Of a stretch of DNA of 64,000 bases, positions 60,897 through 64,000 are shown in pieces. The DNA is taken from the NCBI GenBank assembly GCA_042095835.1, contig JBELML010000019.1, forward strand, positions 4,898-68,897, given 5' to 3'. Each line of letters starts with the position of its first letter. Position 1 is the first letter of the stretch. Under the pieces are notes generated by a model. The model ran no database searches. It was not told the origin of the DNA and was given only the letters and a program-made list of their open reading frames with translations. A program made the translations under genes and the position numbers. This DNA is from DATFKA01 sp042095835 (GTDB lineage Bacteria; Bacteroidota; Bacteroidia; Chitinophagales; Saprospiraceae).

Positions 60897-62369
60897 CTAT
60901 TGTGGGATTTGAAGCGTAAAAATACTGCCTTGATTCAGGGTAGAGTCTACCTGTATACTACCGCCCATACGCTCAATCATCTTTTTTACATAATACAAGC
61001 CGATCCCAAACCCTTTACTACTACGATCATCTAGCCGATAGAATTTGGTAAAAATATTACCCAAGGCTGCTTTCGGAATACCTTTTCCATTGTCCTCAAC
61101 TACTACTTTTAAGCCTTGATCATCGCCTTGTGCAAGCGCTAGTTTTACCGTCAACGGAGCTTGATCTTGGTTATGCTTTACGGCATTCTCCACCAAATTG
61201 AATAAAATATTTTTGAAGTGCAGATTGTCTACCCTTACCATTGTTTTTGGGTACTGGTTATAGACCTCAAACTGCACCTGAGGAGCCTTTAATCTGACCT
61301 GGTCGATGACCTCCTGAAGCGTAAGGTTCAAGTCCAGTTCCTCTTGCTTAAGTCCCTCATTTTTACGGTCGTAGATGCTATTCAGCAGTGCCTGATCAAC
61401 CATTTGTGACAAGCGCTGAATAGCTTGTTTGCTGATTAGTATGTACCGATCAGCTTTGGCTTGATCCTTAAGGATATCGTAGCGCTCCATACTTTCATTG
61501 GCGGCTTTCAGTGTAGCGATGGGCGTCTGGAGCTCATGGGTCATATTGTCTATAAAATCATCTTTAATTTTATGTAGGGCTTTCTGCTGGGCGAGGTTTC
61601 TGTACATGATAAAAAACAGGCCTCCCGTCAGAAGGATGATCAAGAAAGCACTAAAGATACTCCAGCTAGCACTTTTTAATATGACACTTGAGGGATTTGG
61701 GAAAATGGCGGCTACCGATTGATTACCTTTTTCATTATTCAGGTGATTATCTATAAACAAGGTCATAAAAGCACTTGAGGTATCTTGGTCATTTAGTTCA
61801 TCAGCCGACAGCACAAAATAAAACGGAGCTTCCCAGCCTCTCGCTTTAAGTTTTTGTTGGTAAAGGTCTTTTAGGTAAGTCGTATCGGGCTGTAACTGAT
61901 TGGCTAAATCTATCGTTTGCTCTCCCAGCTTTTTTGTCCAATAGTAGAATCGGCCCTCATCTATCCAATTCCTGGCTGTTCTGACAAAAAAGTTCACCGC
62001 TTTATTATAGTTTTCGGAGGTCAGTTCATTGACCTTCATGGAGTCTATATCTATTAAAATATTGGTATAGGGATCTTCTTCTTCCGTATCCTGAATAGAG
62101 TAGCGCGTTTTTTGCTCAAGGGTGTCATAGCTTGCCGAAAGGATGACCTCACTACTATCTTGCAGGGTCGTTTCAAACCAAATCATTAGAGAATCGAGGC
62201 GAGCAGTTTTTTCTTCCTTTACGGCTTGTTCAAATATCTCATTTGCAGCGCGCTCGAAGTCAATCGTTCTTATCCGATACTCATTGGAGACAAAATAGGC
62301 TTGGAGTGCTATGCTTGCGGTAAGCGCTAGCAGCAATAGGACAATCCAACTTGTATTAAACTTAATCAT
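60897..62369 (-). CDS. Sensor histidine kinase
   Basis: The 490-residue inner-membrane kinase has transmembrane helices at about 8-26 and 235-256. They bracket a periplasmic sensor domain of about 210 residues with no known fold by eye. The HisKA region contains the phospho-acceptor His278 in NMTHELQTPIATLKA. The HATPase domain shows N (NLVENAVKHN), G1 (VEDNGKGIP), F and G2 (GFGIGLYYVKKM) boxes. It is encoded directly before its response regulator. No input signal can be inferred from the periplasmic part. Confidence 0.95.
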   Translation of the reverse strand: MIKFNTSWIVLLLLALTASIALQAYFVSNEYRIRTIDFERAANEIFEQAVKEEKTARLDSLMIWFETTLQDSSEVILSASYDTLEQKTRYSIQDTEEEDPYTNILIDIDSMKVNELTSENYNKAVNFFVRTARNWIDEGRFYYWTKKLGEQTIDLANQLQPDTTYLKDLYQQKLKARGWEAPFYFVLSADELNDQDTSSAFMTLFIDNHLNNEKGNQSVAAIFPNPSSVILKSASWSIFSAFLIILLTGGLFFIMYRNLAQQKALHKIKDDFIDNMTHELQTPIATLKAANESMERYDILKDQAKADRYILISKQAIQRLSQMVDQALLNSIYDRKNEGLKQEELDLNLTLQEVIDQVRLKAPQVQFEVYNQYPKTMVRVDNLHFKNILFNLVENAVKHNQDQAPLTVKLALAQGDDQGLKVVVEDNGKGIPKAALGNIFTKFYRLDDRSSKGFGIGLYYVKKMIERMGGSIQVDSTLNQGSIFTLQIPQ

Positions 62370-62494
62370 ACCTTAAAAATAAGGTCAATAAACCAGCTCA
62401 GCCCTATGCTTAACATAAATTTACACTCTTTAAGAATCGGCTTAACGATGTGTAAGATGGTCTTACTCTAACTTGCTAAAAAAACAAACACATC

Positions 62495-63691
62495 ATGAAG
62501 CATTTAATTTTAGTTAGTTTATTGCTCGCCAGCTTTCAAGTCACCGCCACTGAGCAAGCATTAGAAAAAGGCCATCAACTACCAGCCTTTGAATTAATCG
62601 ACCTTTCCAAGCAAGAAACAAAAATCACCGAAGCCGACCTCCTCGGCAAAGTCACCATTATCGAATTTTGGGCCAGCTGGTGCAGCCCTTGTGTAGGCTC
62701 CATGAAAAAAATGGAGGAATTGAAAAAACAGTTTGGAGAGGAAATCCAAGTCTGGGCGATTGGTCACGATAGCAAGGAAAGAGTCTTGAAGTTTATGGAC
62801 AACAAAAAAATCGATGTCCAATTTTTACACGATGAGGAAAAAATATTCGATGAGTGGTTTCCTCACCGTACGATTCCTCATGCAGTTGTCATTAATCCAG
62901 ATGGAAAAGTACAGGGCATCACCGCTCCGGAGCACATTCAGTACCAAGAAGTATTGGCTATTTCTCACGGCCTCGATGTTGTTTTTCCATTAAAAAAAGA
63001 AGATGTAGACTTTGATTATTTCGCAGATTATTTCAATGTTGATACTACTGCGGAGCGATCTTTTGCGATCACTTCTGCTATCCCCGACATTGGAGCTTTT
63101 AGCAAGCGTCCACCCAATGGTCCCTTTGCAGGTCGTAGGATTAGTGCCCATAATTATACCATAGATGCCTTGTATCGCCTAGCTTACCAGATGAGTAGTT
63201 ATCGATTGATTTATGAGGTAGATGAAGATCGCTTTGACTATAAAAACCCACAAAATAAATTCTGTATCGACCTGCTGGTTGCTCCCCAGGAAAAAGACCA
63301 GCTCTTCGATCAATTTAAAGCTAAAATAGCGGAGAACTTTCCCTACAAAGCACGCATAGAACGCAAGACCATGCAGGTGGCCGTACTCTCTGTCATAGAA
63401 GGCGCTACCGTGAATTTAGCAAAAAGCACAGCTATCGATAATAGTCATTCGGCAGCGGGAGATCATTATCGAAGATCAGGTAGCACACTTGGACAGTTTG
63501 CAAAATACTTTGAAGATCACGGACTGTTAGGTATGCCGGCAGTAGATGAAACAGGCGATACCGAAATCTATGATATTCAATTTCAGTATGAGCCTGAGAA
63601 TCCAGCATCTTTTAAAGAAGCGCTCAGCAAATTGGGGCTCCGCTTGAAAAAAGCAGAACGGGAAATTGAGGTCTTGGTGATTTATGAATAG
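62495..63691 (+). CDS. Thioredoxin-like (TlpA) protein fused to DUF3738
   Basis: The 398-residue exported protein has a signal peptide (ending VTATEQA) and a TlpA/ResA-type thioredoxin domain (about 22-165) with the active-site Cys63-Ser-Pro-Cys66 in FWASWCSPCVGSM. The cis-Pro region is HRTIPHAVVI. The C-terminal part (about 180-398) shows the DUF3738/TIGR03435 pattern, with GRRISAHNYTIDALYRLAY near its start and SKLGLRLKKAEREIEVLVI at the end. The protein probably acts as a periplasmic thiol-disulfide oxidoreductase. The DUF3738 part has no known function. A divergent two-component pair lies upstream. Confidence 0.88.
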   Translation: MKHLILVSLLLASFQVTATEQALEKGHQLPAFELIDLSKQETKITEADLLGKVTIIEFWASWCSPCVGSMKKMEELKKQFGEEIQVWAIGHDSKERVLKFMDNKKIDVQFLHDEEKIFDEWFPHRTIPHAVVINPDGKVQGITAPEHIQYQEVLAISHGLDVVFPLKKEDVDFDYFADYFNVDTTAERSFAITSAIPDIGAFSKRPPNGPFAGRRISAHNYTIDALYRLAYQMSSYRLIYEVDEDRFDYKNPQNKFCIDLLVAPQEKDQLFDQFKAKIAENFPYKARIERKTMQVAVLSVIEGATVNLAKSTAIDNSHSAAGDHYRRSGSTLGQFAKYFEDHGLLGMPAVDETGDTEIYDIQFQYEPENPASFKEALSKLGLRLKKAEREIEVLVIYE

Positions 63692-63708
63692 ATGCTAGAG
63701 AAAGTAGA

Positions 63709-63748
63709 GGGGCATTATCCATACGGATGATGCCCTTTTATTTTTTTG
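63709..63748 (+). terminator. Rho-independent terminator of the TlpA-DUF3738 gene
   Basis: An 11-bp stem (63710-63720 with 63725-63735, one G:U) and loop ATAC are followed by a T-rich tract of about 12 bases. Confidence 0.88.
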
Positions 63749-63958
63749 ACCTATCCATAGATAGGGCAAACAAACCAAAAAATTACCCTGCATTTTTTTT
63801 ATAATTCCTACTAAAACTCCAATTCAAAACCGCTCTAGCATCTTCATTTTTGTCATTCGATACAAAAACGAAGCAAAAAAATCTTGCCTAGCCAAACTCG
63901 CTCCGCTCAGACAATGCCTAGGCGGCATCCCGCACTTCACTTATGACCTTTTTTGCAC
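63749..63958. other. Intergenic region at the window end
   Basis: No gene is seen. A direct repeat TGCCTAG (63884-63890 and 63915-63921), with the palindrome GCCTAGGC at the second copy, surrounds the stretch ACTCGCTCCGCTCAG. This looks like repeat-derived intergenic DNA. Confidence 0.35.
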
Positions 63959-64000
63959 TTAGTAACAGTCAAAAAATAACTTTTCGATTTTGATGGAATC
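63959..64000. repeat. MITE-like element family A, copy 3 (cut by window edge)
   Basis: TTA (63959-63961) followed by GTAACAGTCAAAAAATAAC and the next bases to 64000 match the reverse complement of 8720-8757 without mismatch. This is the right-hand terminal repeat of copy 2. The rest lies beyond the window. Confidence 0.85.

Overview
The window is a 64 kb chromosomal segment from a member of the Bacteroidota, most likely a Saprospiria/Lewinella-like lineage. That placement is inferred from gene content. It carries the giant type IX secretion translocon protein SprA. Several secreted proteins have T9SS-type C-terminal sorting domains, GEVED modules, or PKD/FnIII modules. MurF and Alr are fused, and atpD-atpC stand alone from the rest of the ATP synthase genes. 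Many promoters match the Bacteroidota -7 box TAnnTTTG. I see no tRNA, rRNA, CRISPR array, prophage or intact insertion sequence. The region is mostly ordinary chromosome with small non-coding mobile remnants.

Layout. 1-2274 holds the 5' part of a secreted M4 metalloprotease, cut by the window edge. 2654-8482 is envelope metabolism and regulation: a sugar nucleotidyltransferase, LpxK, a membrane glycosyltransferase overlapping an ECF sigma factor, and an acyl-CoA synthetase. 8483-8760 contains a terminator and a MITE-like element inserted at the stop codon of a 40-residue membrane protein. 8999-16483 holds PpiD, PssA, PurS, RsmI, an M20 peptidase and an MscS channel. A second, different MITE-like element (16555-16714) separates the channel from a secreted subtilase and a PKD-repeat protein, both with T9SS sorting domains. 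21978-31407 is a minus-strand run: FMN-dependent hydroxyacid oxidase, HisC-like aminotransferase, a CBM20-like/S41 protein, a DUF4177 protein, a 2H phosphoesterase, a serine hydrolase and an APC permease fused to two USP domains. A secreted SRPBCC protein interrupts it on the plus strand.

31682-37709 contains a lipoprotein followed by a possible small RNA, an Omp85-like barrel with a DUF547-barrel fusion, and an ECF sigma/anti-sigma/DUF4097 operon. 38379-40282 is atpD-atpC. 40538-44811 is a cluster of three periplasmic PPIase/chaperone genes. 44972-48724 is purD-murF/alr, divergent from ruvA across a near-palindromic double promoter. 49773-57203 is sprA. 57204-58541 is an alpha/beta hydrolase gene bracketed by two elaborate palindromic elements. 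The window ends with a CtpA protease, an OmpR/histidine-kinase pair and a TlpA-DUF3738 fusion. A third copy of the first MITE is cut by the edge.

A common theme is envelope biogenesis: lipid A, phospholipid, peptidoglycan precursors, outer-membrane chaperones, the T9SS translocon and three of its likely substrates. I did not find a clear new multi-gene system. The strongest unexplained signals are non-coding: the nested multi-hairpin element at 57331-57470, the MITE that duplicated a stop codon, the symmetric purD/ruvA promoter, and a possible small RNA at 32117-32312. There are also a few unusual domain fusions.
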